A stretch of 64,000 nucleotides of DNA from Citrobacter amalonaticus (lineage in GTDB: Bacteria > Pseudomonadota > Gammaproteobacteria > Enterobacterales > Enterobacteriaceae): contig NZ_PQMB01000010.1 in the NCBI RefSeq assembly GCF_002918555.1, positions 1 to 64,000 of the forward strand. The letters run 5' to 3'. Positions within the stretch are counted from its first letter, which is position 1; each line of letters starts with the position of its first letter. The notes beneath the pieces were generated by a model, which was not told the origin of the DNA, did not search any database, and saw only the letters and a list, made by a program, of their open reading frames with translations. Both the position numbers and the translations under genes were made by a program. Shown in pieces: positions 49,643 through 58,307 of this stretch.

Positions 49643-50346
49643 AACAGCCAGGGGAAGAACTACAGGAAACGCTTACTGAACTTGATGACCGGGCGGTCGT
49701 CGATTATCTGTTGCAAAACCCTGAGTTTTTTATCCGCAATGCACGCGCCGTTGAGGCGATACGCGTCCCTCACCCGGTGAGAGGCTCAATTTCGTTAGTC
49801 GAGTGGCATATGGCGCGCGCGCGTAACCATATCAATGTTCTTGAAGAGAACATGTCACTGCTGATGGACCAGGCTAACGCCAACGAAAGCCTGTTCTATC
49901 GTCTGCTGCATCTGCAAGGAAAGCTGGTCTCTGCCAGCAGCCTTGACGATATGCTGATCCGTTTTCACCGCTGGGCACGCGATCTGGGGCTTGCCGGGGC
50001 GACTATACGCCTGTTCCCGGACCGCTGGCGGCTCGGCGCGCCGTCGAGTTATACCCATCTGGCGTTAAGCCGTCAGGCTTTTGAGTCGCTACGCATTCAG
50101 CGGCTGGGCCAGGAGCGCCATTATCTTGGTCCGCTGAACGGTCCGGAATTATTGGTCGTGTTACCAGAAGCGAAAGCGATTGGCTCTGTGGCGATGTCCA
50201 TGTTGGGACGCGATGGCGATCTTGGCGTGATTCTCTTCAGCAGCCGCGATGTACATCATTATCAGCAGGGGCAGGGAACACAGCTACTGCAGGAAATTGC
50301 GCTGATGCTGCCGGAGCTGCTGGGGCGCTGGATTGAACGCGTATGA
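49639..50346 (+). CDS. yigA: YigA, DUF484 family protein
   Basis: A 235-residue DUF484 (GAF-like) protein of unknown function. The N-terminal helix [24 protein letters not shown] and the segment [21 protein letters not shown] are typical; a GAF-type fold covers about 95-230. It is conserved between dapF and xerC in many gammaproteobacteria, with four-base overlaps on both sides. Confidence 0.93.
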   Translation: MKQPGEELQETLTELDDRAVVDYLLQNPEFFIRNARAVEAIRVPHPVRGSISLVEWHMARARNHINVLEENMSLLMDQANANESLFYRLLHLQGKLVSASSLDDMLIRFHRWARDLGLAGATIRLFPDRWRLGAPSSYTHLALSRQAFESLRIQRLGQERHYLGPLNGPELLVVLPEAKAIGSVAMSMLGRDGDLGVILFSSRDVHHYQQGQGTQLLQEIALMLPELLGRWIERV

Positions 50347-51239
50347 CCGCCCTTTCTTCAGATGTCGCACGATTTTTGTGCTATCTCGGCGTGGAGCGCC
50401 AGCTTAGCCCCATTACGCTGCTGAATTATCAGCGTCAGCTTGATGCCATCATTGCGTTTGCCGAAGAAACCGGTCTGCAAAGCTGGCAACAATGTGATAT
50501 TGCGACGGTACGCAGTTTTGCAGTGCGCAGTCGCCGTAAAGGACTGGGGGCGGCCAGCCTGGCGCTGCGTCTTTCCGCTCTGCGCAGCTTCTTTGACTGG
50601 CTGGTCAGCCAGGGCGAACTAAAAGCCAATCCGGCGAAAGGCGTTTCCGCGCCGAAAGCGCCGCGCCATTTGCCCAAAAATATCGATGTGGATGATGTTA
50701 ATCGCCTGCTGGATATCGACCTCAACGATCCGCTCGCCGTACGCGACCGGGCGATGCTGGAGGTGATGTACGGCGCAGGGCTGCGTTTGTCGGAGCTGGT
50801 GGGCCTGAATATTAAGCATCTGGATCTCGATACCGGTGAAGTGTGGGTCATGGGGAAAGGCAGCAAAGAGCGTCGTCTGCCCATTGGCCGTAATGCGGTT
50901 GCGTGGATTGAGCACTGGCTGGATCTGCGCGGGCTGTTTGGCTCTGACGAAGACGCGCTGTTCCTCTCGAAGCTCGGAAAACGGATCTCCGCGCGTAACG
51001 TGCAAAAACGTTTTGCCGAATGGGGCATTAAGCAGGGGCTGAATAGCCACGTGCATCCACATAAGCTGCGTCACTCGTTTGCCACGCATATGCTGGAGTC
51101 GAGCGGCGACCTGCGCGGTGTTCAGGAGCTGTTGGGACACGCCAACCTCTCCACCACGCAAATCTATACTCATCTTGATTTTCAACACCTGGCCTCGGTG
51201 TACGATGCGGCGCATCCACGCGCCAAACGGGAGAAATAA
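50343..51239 (+). CDS. xerC: XerC site-specific tyrosine recombinase
   Basis: A 298-residue tyrosine recombinase that with XerD resolves chromosome dimers at dif under FtsK and also acts on plasmid cer-type sites. The N-terminal SAM-like core-binding domain (1-100) precedes the catalytic domain: Arg in [11 protein letters not shown], Lys in [10 protein letters not shown], HxxR in [12 protein letters not shown], His in LGHANLS, and Tyr in TTQIYTHL. Its start overlaps yigA by four bases and its stop touches yigB. Confidence 0.97.
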   Translation: MTALSSDVARFLCYLGVERQLSPITLLNYQRQLDAIIAFAEETGLQSWQQCDIATVRSFAVRSRRKGLGAASLALRLSALRSFFDWLVSQGELKANPAKGVSAPKAPRHLPKNIDVDDVNRLLDIDLNDPLAVRDRAMLEVMYGAGLRLSELVGLNIKHLDLDTGEVWVMGKGSKERRLPIGRNAVAWIEHWLDLRGLFGSDEDALFLSKLGKRISARNVQKRFAEWGIKQGLNSHVHPHKLRHSFATHMLESSGDLRGVQELLGHANLSTTQIYTHLDFQHLASVYDAAHPRAKREK

Positions 51240-51955
51240 TGCGTTTTTACCGGCCTTTGGGGCGCATCGCTGCGCTCACCTTTGACCTGGATGATACCCT
51301 TTACGACAACCGTCCGGTGATCCAGCGTACCGAGCAGGAAGCGCTCGCGTTTGTTCAGAACTATCACCCCGCGCTGCGGACATTACAGAATGCCGATTTG
51401 CATCGCCTGCGCCAGGTTGTGCGGGAAGCAGAACCTGAAATTTATCATGATGTGACCCGCTGGCGTCATCGCGCGGTTGAACGCGCCATGTTGAACGCCG
51501 GGCTGTCGGCAGAAGAGGCGGTTGCGGGCGCCAATGCGGCGATGATGAACTTTGCGAAGTGGCGCAGTCGGGTCGATGTTCCCGAGGCGACGCACAATAC
51601 CTTACAGCGGCTTGCGAAGAAATGGCCGCTGGTGGCGATTACTAACGGTAACGCCCAGCCTGAGCGGTTTGGTCTGGGGGATTACTTTGAATTTGTATTA
51701 CGCGCCGGTCCGGATGGTCGCTCAAAACCGTTCAGCGATATGTATTTTCTTGCGGCCGAAAGGCTGAATGTCCCGATCGGTGAGATCCTGCATGTGGGCG
51801 ACGATCTGACGACCGATGTCGCCGGGGCGATCCGTTGCGGTATGCAGGCCTGCTGGATTAAACCGGAAAATGCCGATCTGATGCAGACCAATGACAGTCG
51901 TTTACTGCCGCATCTGGAAATTTCGCGGTTGGCATCTCTGACCTCGCTGATATAA
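51239..51955 (+). CDS. yigB: YigB, HAD-family FMN / riboflavin-pathway phosphatase
   Basis: A 238-residue HAD phosphatase; E. coli YigB dephosphorylates FMN and the riboflavin intermediate 5-amino-6-(5-phosphoribitylamino)uracil. The catalytic motif is [13 protein letters not shown] (residues 13-25), motif II AITNGNA, and motif [15 protein letters not shown]. It shares one base with the xerC stop (TAATG) and ends the operon before the LexA-controlled uvrD promoter. Confidence 0.95.
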   Translation: MRFYRPLGRIAALTFDLDDTLYDNRPVIQRTEQEALAFVQNYHPALRTLQNADLHRLRQVVREAEPEIYHDVTRWRHRAVERAMLNAGLSAEEAVAGANAAMMNFAKWRSRVDVPEATHNTLQRLAKKWPLVAITNGNAQPERFGLGDYFEFVLRAGPDGRSKPFSDMYFLAAERLNVPIGEILHVGDDLTTDVAGAIRCGMQACWIKPENADLMQTNDSRLLPHLEISRLASLTSLI

Positions 51956-51965
51956 TCACCAGCAG

Positions 51966-51985
51966 TATTGTATAAATTAACAGTA
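51966..51985. promoter_or_regulatory. LexA box of uvrD
   Basis: TATTGTATAAATTAACAGTA follows the SOS consensus (TACTGTATATATATACAGTA) with a few changes, 48 bases ahead of the uvrD start. LexA control of uvrD is known in E. coli. Confidence 0.85.
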
Positions 51986-52032
51986 TGCCCTGGCCGTGAC
52001 TGCCGTCGGGCATCTTACTTTCGGCGGTGCCA

Positions 52033-54195
52033 ATGGACGTTTCTTACCTGCTCGACAGCCTCAATGATAAACAGCGCGAAGCGGTGGCCGCGCCACGTAG
52101 CAACGTTCTGGTGCTGGCAGGGGCAGGGAGTGGTAAAACCCGCGTCCTGGTGCACCGTATCGCCTGGTTGCTGATGGTTGAAAATAACTCGCCATATTCG
52201 ATTATGGCGGTGACCTTCACTAACAAAGCGGCGGCGGAGATGCGTCACCGTATCGGTCAGATCATGGGCACCAGTCAGGGCGGCATGTGGGTTGGCACCT
52301 TCCACGGGCTGGCACACCGCCTACTTCGCGCACACCATATGGATGCCAACCTGCCGCAGGATTTTCAGATCCTCGACAGTGAAGATCAGCTGCGCCTGCT
52401 CAAGCGCCTTATTAAGGCCATGAATCTCGACGAGAAGCAGTGGCCGCCGCGTCAGGCGATGTGGTACATCAACAGCCAGAAAGACGAAGGCCTGCGTCCG
52501 CATCATATTCAAAGCTACGGCAATCCGGTTGAACAGACCTGGCAAAAGGTCTATCAGGCCTATCAGGAAGCGTGCGATCGCGCCGGTCTGGTGGACTTTG
52601 CCGAGCTGCTGCTGCGTGCGCACGAGCTGTGGCTCAACAAACCGCATATTCTTCAGCACTACCGCGAGCGTTTCACCAATATTCTGGTGGATGAGTTCCA
52701 GGATACCAACAACATTCAGTACGCGTGGATCCGCCTGCTGGCGGGCGATACCGGCAAGGTGATGATCGTCGGCGATGACGATCAGTCCATTTATGGCTGG
52801 CGTGGAGCGCAGGTGGAAAATATCCAGCGCTTCCTTAACGACTTCCCCGGCGCGCAAACCATTCGTCTGGAACAGAACTACCGTTCGACCAGTAACATCC
52901 TTAGCGCGGCGAACGCCCTGATTGAAAATAACAACGGGCGTCTGGGTAAAAAGCTGTGGACCGACGGCGTCGACGGTGAACCGATTTCGCTCTACTGCGC
53001 GTTTAACGAGCTGGACGAAGCGCGTTTTGTGGTAAACCGCATTAAAACCTGGCAGGACAATGGTGGCGCGCTGGAAAACTGCGCCATTCTTTATCGCAGT
53101 AACGCCCAGTCGCGTGTGCTGGAAGAGGCCTTATTGCAGGCCAGTATGCCGTACCGTATTTATGGCGGTATGCGCTTCTTCGAACGCCAGGAGATTAAAG
53201 ACGCGCTCTCTTATCTGCGTCTGATTGCCAACCGTAATGATGATGCGGCGTTTGAGCGTGTGGTGAATACTCCGACGCGTGGGATTGGCGATCGTACCCT
53301 GGACGTGGTGCGTCAGACCTCGCGCGATCGCCAGCTTACGCTGTGGCAGGCGTGTCGAGAACTGCTACAGGAGAAAGCGCTGGCCGGTCGTGCCGCCAGC
53401 GCGTTGCAGCGCTTTATGGAGCTGATCGATGCGCTGGCACAGGAGACGGCTGATATGCCGCTGCACGTGCAGACCGACCGGGTGATTAAAGACTCCGGCC
53501 TGCGGATGATGTACGAGCAGGAAAAAGGTGAGAAAGGCCAGACCCGTATTGAAAACTTAGAAGAACTGGTGACGGCAACGCGCCAGTTCAGCTACAACGA
53601 AGAAGATGAAGATTTGATGCCGCTACAGGCATTCCTCTCCCATGCGGCGCTGGAGGCTGGCGAAGGACAGGCGGATACCTGGCAGGATGCGGTGCAGCTA
53701 ATGACGCTACACTCGGCGAAAGGGCTGGAATTTCCGCAGGTGTTTATCGTCGGGATGGAAGAGGGGATGTTCCCCAGCCAGATGTCGCTGGATGAAGGCG
53801 GACGCCTTGAAGAAGAGCGTCGTCTGGCTTACGTCGGCGTGACCCGTGCGATGCAGAAACTGACGCTAACCTATGCCGAAACGCGTCGTCTGTACGGCAA
53901 AGAAGTGTATCACCGCCCGTCACGCTTTATCGGCGAGTTGCCGGAAGCGTGTGTGGAAGAGGTCCGTCTCCGGGCTACCGTCAGCCGCCCGGTGAGTCAT
54001 CAGCGGATGGGGACGCCGGTCGCGGAAAACGACACCGGTTATAAACTCGGTCAGCGCGTGCGTCATGCGAAGTTTGGTGAAGGCACCATCGTCAATCTGG
54101 AAGGCAGCGGTGAACATAGCCGGTTACAGGTGGCGTTCCAGGGGCAGGGAATCAAGTGGTTAGTTGCGGCGTATGCTAGGCTGGAAGCGGTCTGA
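52033..54195 (+). CDS. uvrD: UvrD, DNA helicase II
   Basis: The 720-residue SF1A helicase of nucleotide excision and mismatch repair. Walker A is AGAGSGKT (29-36), Walker B ILVDEFQDTN, motif [18 protein letters not shown], motif VI AYVGVTRAM; the C-terminal Tudor-like RNAP-binding domain ends IKWLVAAYARLEAV. MDVSYLLDSLN is used as start over an upstream GTG. It is a paralogue of rep at 16.9 kb. Confidence 0.97.
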   Translation: MDVSYLLDSLNDKQREAVAAPRSNVLVLAGAGSGKTRVLVHRIAWLLMVENNSPYSIMAVTFTNKAAAEMRHRIGQIMGTSQGGMWVGTFHGLAHRLLRAHHMDANLPQDFQILDSEDQLRLLKRLIKAMNLDEKQWPPRQAMWYINSQKDEGLRPHHIQSYGNPVEQTWQKVYQAYQEACDRAGLVDFAELLLRAHELWLNKPHILQHYRERFTNILVDEFQDTNNIQYAWIRLLAGDTGKVMIVGDDDQSIYGWRGAQVENIQRFLNDFPGAQTIRLEQNYRSTSNILSAANALIENNNGRLGKKLWTDGVDGEPISLYCAFNELDEARFVVNRIKTWQDNGGALENCAILYRSNAQSRVLEEALLQASMPYRIYGGMRFFERQEIKDALSYLRLIANRNDDAAFERVVNTPTRGIGDRTLDVVRQTSRDRQLTLWQACRELLQEKALAGRAASALQRFMELIDALAQETADMPLHVQTDRVIKDSGLRMMYEQEKGEKGQTRIENLEELVTATRQFSYNEEDEDLMPLQAFLSHAALEAGEGQADTWQDAVQLMTLHSAKGLEFPQVFIVGMEEGMFPSQMSLDEGGRLEEERRLAYVGVTRAMQKLTLTYAETRRLYGKEVYHRPSRFIGELPEACVEEVRLRATVSRPVSHQRMGTPVAENDTGYKLGQRVRHAKFGEGTIVNLEGSGEHSRLQVAFQGQGIKWLVAAYARLEAV

Positions 54196-54207
54196 CCGCC
54201 TTTACCA

Positions 54208-54239
54208 TTGCCGGATAAGGCGCAGCCGCCATCCGGCAA
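54208..54239. repeat. REP element after uvrD
   Basis: A REP palindrome TTGCCGGATAAGGCGCAGCC and its pair GCCATCCGGCAA lie 13 bases past the uvrD stop. The stretch 54240-54398 contains A+T-rich DNA likely to hold the corA promoter. Confidence 0.85.
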
Positions 54240-54398
54240 ACTGCCGCTTAATATTCTGAAATCATAGATAAATAATCCTCCTCTGCTAACCTTTCTGCAT
54301 AAGGGGAAATTATTACTTTTTCGCGTTCCGTTGCGTGTTGACGGCAAATTTTTGCTGGCGTAACATGCGCGCACGATTACGCTAAGAGGACATTCGCC

Positions 54399-54455
54399 TT
54401 GGACACACCCAGTAGATACTGGCTCATTATCCTGTCATCCAGGATCAACTCCTAA
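54399..54455 (+). CDS. corL: corA leader peptide CorL
   Basis: An 18-codon frame starting with TTG reads MDTPSRYWLIILSSRINS, which I recognise as the CorL leader peptide of Salmonella corA. CTAAGAGGA is a good ribosome site nine bases ahead. In Salmonella, translation of corL controls a Rho-dependent stop in the corA leader. The peptide lies 154 bases before corA, with a hairpin between. Confidence 0.88.
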   Translation: MDTPSRYWLIILSSRINS

Positions 54456-54483
54456 GGCTATCCCTTTTTGCTGATAGCCTTAG
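54452..54483 (+). promoter_or_regulatory. Hairpin in the corA leader
   Basis: A perfect 11-bp stem (CTAAGGCTATC / GATAGCCTTAG) with a 10-base loop begins at the corL stop codon. No T run follows the stem, so it is not a plain terminator. It probably is one arm of the corL-dependent switch that hides or exposes a Rho-loading site. Confidence 0.7.
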
Positions 54484-54609
54484 CGGTTGTCAGCGACCTT
54501 CTCCACTTTTCCGTCGCGCTGAGTCAGGCTGTTTAATGGTCTGAAACCCATATTGTTTCTGTGTGCCCACCGAACTGTCCGATATTTTTAAGCATTGGGA
54601 GTCCCGGTC

Positions 54610-55560
54610 ATGCTGAGCGCATTTCAACTGGAAAATAACCGACTCACCCGGCTGGAAGTCGAAGAGTCACAAACCCTGATTGACGCTGTGTGGGTCGACC
54701 TGGTCGAGCCGGACGATGACGAACGTCTGCGCGTACAATCTGAGCTGGGCCAGAGCCTGGCGACACGCCCTGAGCTGGAAGACATCGAAGCATCCGCGCG
54801 TTTCTTTGAAGACGAAGACGGTTTGCACATCCACTCCTTTTTCTTCTTCGAAGATGCGGAAGATCACGCCGGTAACTCCACCGTGGCATTTACCATTCGT
54901 GACGGTCGTCTGTTCACTCTGCGTGAACGTGAGCTTCCCGCCTTCCGTTTGTATCGTATGCGTGCCCGTAGCCAGGCAATGGTTGATGGTAACGCCTATG
55001 AGCTGCTCCTGGACCTCTTTGAAACCAAGATCGAACAGCTGGCGGATGAAATAGAGAACATCTACAGCGATCTGGAAGAGTTGAGCCGGGTGATTATGGA
55101 AGGGCATCAGGGCGATGAGTACGACGAAGCGCTTTCCACGCTGGCGGAACTGGAAGATATCGGCTGGAAGGTGCGCCTGTGTCTGATGGATACCCAGCGT
55201 GCGCTCAACTTCCTGGTGCGCAAAGCGCGCTTGCCGGGCGGACAGCTGGAGCAGGCGCGTGAGATCCTGCGCGATATCGAATCCCTGCTGCCGCACAACG
55301 AATCCCTGTTCCAGAAGGTGAACTTCCTGATGCAGGCGGCCATGGGCTTCATCAATATCGAGCAGAACCGCATCATCAAGATCTTCTCGGTGGTATCCGT
55401 GGTGTTCCTGCCGCCGACGCTGGTGGCATCCAGCTATGGGATGAACTTTGAGTTTATGCCGGAGCTGAAGTGGAGCTTTGGCTATCCGGGGGCGATTATC
55501 TTTATGATCATCGCGGGTCTGGCGCCATATCTTTACTTTAAACGTAAGAACTGGCTGTGA
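54610..55560 (+). CDS. corA: CorA magnesium/cobalt/nickel channel
   Basis: The 316-residue homopentameric Mg channel of the inner membrane. A large acidic cytoplasmic domain (1-250) is followed by two C-terminal membrane helices with the selectivity motif GMN in SSYGMNFEF (about 277-279), and the basic tail [18 protein letters not shown] is used as start over an upstream in-frame ATG. The ERE-rich N-terminal domain matches E. coli throughout. Confidence 0.97.
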   Translation: MLSAFQLENNRLTRLEVEESQTLIDAVWVDLVEPDDDERLRVQSELGQSLATRPELEDIEASARFFEDEDGLHIHSFFFFEDAEDHAGNSTVAFTIRDGRLFTLRERELPAFRLYRMRARSQAMVDGNAYELLLDLFETKIEQLADEIENIYSDLEELSRVIMEGHQGDEYDEALSTLAELEDIGWKVRLCLMDTQRALNFLVRKARLPGGQLEQAREILRDIESLLPHNESLFQKVNFLMQAAMGFINIEQNRIIKIFSVVSVVFLPPTLVASSYGMNFEFMPELKWSFGYPGAIIFMIIAGLAPYLYFKRKNWL

Positions 55561-55566
55561 TATTCC

Positions 55567-55636
55567 GCCCGGTGGTGCGACGCATACCGGGCCTGTCGAT
55601 CCCCCAGGCCGGATAAGGCGCAGCCGTTATCCGGCA
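55567..55636. repeat. BIME between corA and rarD
   Basis: Two REP units (GCCCGGTGGTGCGACGCATACCGGGC and GGCCGGATAAGGCGCAGCCGTTATCCGGC) lie between converging corA and rarD. yigF and yigG, found here in E. coli K-12, are absent. Confidence 0.88.
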
Positions 55637-55644
55637 AAGAGGCA

Positions 55645-56541
55645 TTACATTTTCATGCGGGTTCTTCGCTGGGTATAGATAGCATCCGCAACAAATATTG
55701 CCAGCGCCACCCAGATAAAGGCGAAAGTCACCATCTTATCTGCGCCCGGCACTTCACCATAGAACGTCACCGCCAACAGAAACATCAGCGTCGGGCCGAT
55801 ATACTGAAAGAAACCCAGTGTGGAAAGACGCAGCCGCGTTGCCGCACCGGTAAAGCACAGTAATGGAATGGTGGTCACCACCCCGGCGGCAATCAGCAGC
55901 AGGTTGAGAGACGTTGCGTTCTCTCCCATGTGGCTGGTTGGGCTGTCGGCAATGCCAAACAGGTAAATAGCGGCAACGGGCAGGAGCCACAGGGTTTCAA
56001 CCAGCATGCCGGTCTGCGCTTCAACGGCAATCTTCTTACGCACCAGTCCATAAAACGCGAAGCTGAACGCCAGCCCCAGCGCGATGACGGGCAGCGAGCC
56101 GAATGTCCAGAGCTGAACGAGTACACCGCAAACCGCGAGAATCACCGCCAGCCACTGCATCCGACGAAAACGTTCGCCGAGGAACATCATACCCAGCAAA
56201 ATATTCACCAGCGGGTTGATAAAGTAGCCCAGGCTGGCCTCCAGCATGTGATGGTTGTTTACCGCCCAGATAAATAACAGCCAGTTACCGCCAACCAGCA
56301 CTGCGGACAGCGCCAGCAGGAAGATCTTCTTTGGCGTTTGCAGCAGTTTTTTTACGTTTGACCACTGACGGCTAATACTGATTAACACCACCATAAAGAA
56401 GAAGGACCAGATCACGCGATGCGTCAGGATCTCGTCAGCGGGAACATAGTAAATCAGCTTGAAGTACGCCGGTGCGATACCCCAAATAAAATAGGCGGCA
56501 AGAGCGAGTAATACGCCCTGCCGCGTTTGCTTTGCATCCAT
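55645..56541 (-). CDS. rarD: RarD, EamA/DMT-family transporter
   Basis: A 298-residue membrane protein (E. coli 296) of the drug/metabolite transporter superfamily, with ten membrane segments and two EamA halves. The name comes from a predicted chloramphenicol-sensitive protein family; the real substrate is not known. MDAKQTRQGVLLALAAYFIWGIAPAYFK is the conserved N-terminus. It follows yigI on the minus strand. Confidence 0.93.
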   Translation of the reverse strand: MDAKQTRQGVLLALAAYFIWGIAPAYFKLIYYVPADEILTHRVIWSFFFMVVLISISRQWSNVKKLLQTPKKIFLLALSAVLVGGNWLLFIWAVNNHHMLEASLGYFINPLVNILLGMMFLGERFRRMQWLAVILAVCGVLVQLWTFGSLPVIALGLAFSFAFYGLVRKKIAVEAQTGMLVETLWLLPVAAIYLFGIADSPTSHMGENATSLNLLLIAAGVVTTIPLLCFTGAATRLRLSTLGFFQYIGPTLMFLLAVTFYGEVPGADKMVTFAFIWVALAIFVADAIYTQRRTRMKM

Positions 56542-56584
56542 CGGGAAAACTCATGTCAGAAGTGTAACAACAGTCTACCTGTTT

Positions 56585-57052
56585 TCACCCCACCATATAA
56601 GTCGCGGTTGCACTGGCAATATACAATTGTTCTTCGTTGTGCAGCTCCACGCGCGCCACGGCAACTTTATTCCCGGCACGCAGCAGACTGCTGGTAGCCG
56701 TAAAGCGATTTCCTCTGCCGGGACGCAGGTAGTCAACGCGCAGATCGATCGTTCCCATTCGCGACATACGCTGGCGTAACTCATCTTCGCTGATCGTTTC
56801 GTGGCGGGTTAGGGTACTGCCAACGCAGACCAGCCCGGCGGCCACGTCCAGCGCGGAGGCGATGACCCCGCCATGCAGAATGCTTTGCGCCCAGTTGCCT
56901 ACCATCATTGGTTGGTTGTTAAAGGCCAGTTGGGCAAATTCCTTTTCATAGCGTTCCAGCTCCAGCCCCAGTGCCCGGTTGAATGGCATATGATACACAA
57001 ACATCTCACCCACTAATTTCAGGGCTTGTTCAGCAGTTAATACAGCAGACAT
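56585..57052 (-). CDS. yigI: YigI, hot-dog acyl-CoA thioesterase
   Basis: A 155-residue hot-dog fold thioesterase of the PaaI type. [17 protein letters not shown] holds the conserved HGG motif and helix. E. coli YigI hydrolyses medium- and long-chain acyl-CoAs and helps growth on unusual fatty acids. The MSAVLTAEQ start is used; nine upstream codons are unconserved. It lies 43 bases upstream of rarD on the same strand. Confidence 0.92.
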   Translation of the reverse strand: MSAVLTAEQALKLVGEMFVYHMPFNRALGLELERYEKEFAQLAFNNQPMMVGNWAQSILHGGVIASALDVAAGLVCVGSTLTRHETISEDELRQRMSRMGTIDLRVDYLRPGRGNRFTATSSLLRAGNKVAVARVELHNEEQLYIASATATYMVG

Positions 57053-57067
57053 ACGATCCTGACACTC

Positions 57068-57204
57068 CATACCCGTCATGCTTCAGGTTGCAGGTGTTTT
57101 GTTACCCGGCCCATCCCAGCGCCTCGCCCCTTCGGTTCCGGCGCAAGCGCTGTTCAGGACGACTACGTGTTTTGTCCTGCAACTCGAATTATTTAGGATA
57201 TATG
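57068..57204. repeat. ERIC-like ends around a different core, before pldA
   Basis: The ends (ATACCCGTCATGCTTCAGGTTGCAGG and TCCTGCAACTCGAATTATTTAGGATATAT, matching ERIC) bracket about 80 bases that do not match the ERIC centre. It lies between yigI and pldA. Bases 57205-57348 up to pldA are A+T-rich and probably hold its promoter; nothing else is recognised. Confidence 0.6.
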
Positions 57205-57348
57205 GTTAATGAAATGTTTATTTTATGCTTCTTGTTTGTTGTTTTCTACTTTAAGACGGGATAACTAACGAGGTTGTATGTAAGTATGTAGAATAGTTGC
57301 CAGTCAATTATACAATTCAAAAATAGATAGTTAAGGAGAACACTACCA

Positions 57349-58218
57349 ATGCGGTCGATTCTGGGTTGGCTGTTACCTGCTGCAATGCTTCCCGTGGTTG
57401 CGTATGCGCAAGAGGCCACCATCAAAGAGGTTCATGATGTGCCTGCGGTGCAGGGCAGTATTATCGCTAATATGCTGCAGGAGCATGATAATCCTTTCAC
57501 TTTGTATCCTTACGACACCAACTACCTCATCTACACCAATACCAGCGACATGAATAAAGAGGCTATCAGTAGCTATAGCTGGTCTGACAATGCGCGTAAA
57601 GATGAGGTGAAATTTCAACTCAGCCTGGCGTTTCCGCTCTGGCGCGGGATTTTAGGGGCGAACTCGGTACTGGGTGCTTCTTATACTCAGAAATCCTGGT
57701 GGCAGCTCTCCAACAGTGAAGAGTCTTCACCGTTTCGCGAGACTAACTATGAGCCGCAGTTATTCCTGGGTTTTGCCACGGATTATCGCTTTGCCGGGTG
57801 GACGCTGCGTGATGTCGAAATGGGCTATAACCATGACTCGAATGGCCGTTCCGATCCAACATCGCGTAGCTGGAACCGTCTGTATACCCGCCTGATGGCG
57901 GAAAACGGAAACTGGCTGGTGGAGGTGAAACCCTGGTACGTCATCGGCAGCACCGACGATAACCCGGATATCACCAAATATATGGGCTATTACCAGCTTA
58001 AAATCGGTTATCACCTGGGGGATGCGGTGTTAAGCGCGAAAGGGCAGTATAACTGGAACACCGGTTACGGTGGCGCGGAGCTGGGGTTAAGCTATCCGAT
58101 GACGAAGCACGTTCGACTCTATACTCAGGTGTACAGCGGTTATGGTGAATCGTTAATCGACTATAACTTTAATCAGACGCGTGTCGGCGTGGGCGTTATG
58201 CTGAATGACATCTTCTGA
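57349..58218 (+). CDS. pldA: Outer-membrane phospholipase A (OMPLA)
   Basis: A 289-residue outer-membrane phospholipase A1/A2 with lysophospholipase activity, active as a Ca-bridged dimer when lipid asymmetry is lost. The signal peptide ends AYA-QEA at residue 20. The 12-strand barrel holds the catalytic triad: His and Ser in NHDSNGRS (His142 and Ser144 of the mature protein) and Asn156 nearby. The C-terminal Phe is the barrel assembly signal. AAGGAGA precedes the ATG. Confidence 0.97.
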   Translation: MRSILGWLLPAAMLPVVAYAQEATIKEVHDVPAVQGSIIANMLQEHDNPFTLYPYDTNYLIYTNTSDMNKEAISSYSWSDNARKDEVKFQLSLAFPLWRGILGANSVLGASYTQKSWWQLSNSEESSPFRETNYEPQLFLGFATDYRFAGWTLRDVEMGYNHDSNGRSDPTSRSWNRLYTRLMAENGNWLVEVKPWYVIGSTDDNPDITKYMGYYQLKIGYHLGDAVLSAKGQYNWNTGYGGAELGLSYPMTKHVRLYTQVYSGYGESLIDYNFNQTRVGVGVMLNDIF

Positions 58219-58259
58219 TTGGACAATGATTGTGTTTTAAACATTGCAGTTTCTCTCTC

Positions 58260-58284
58260 AGGCGCTGAAAATAGCGCCTGTTTT
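58260..58284 (+). terminator. pldA terminator
   Basis: The stem AGGCGCT / AGCGCCT with a GAAAAT loop and TTTT, 42 bases after pldA and 24 before recQ. Confidence 0.8.
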
Positions 58285-58307
58285 GATTTACAGCTAACGG
58301 GGTTAAT

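Noticed and set aside
52044-54117. Similarity between uvrD and rep as a sign of a recent duplication inside the window.
   Set aside because: Both are ancient, separately conserved genes at their usual positions in enterobacteria.
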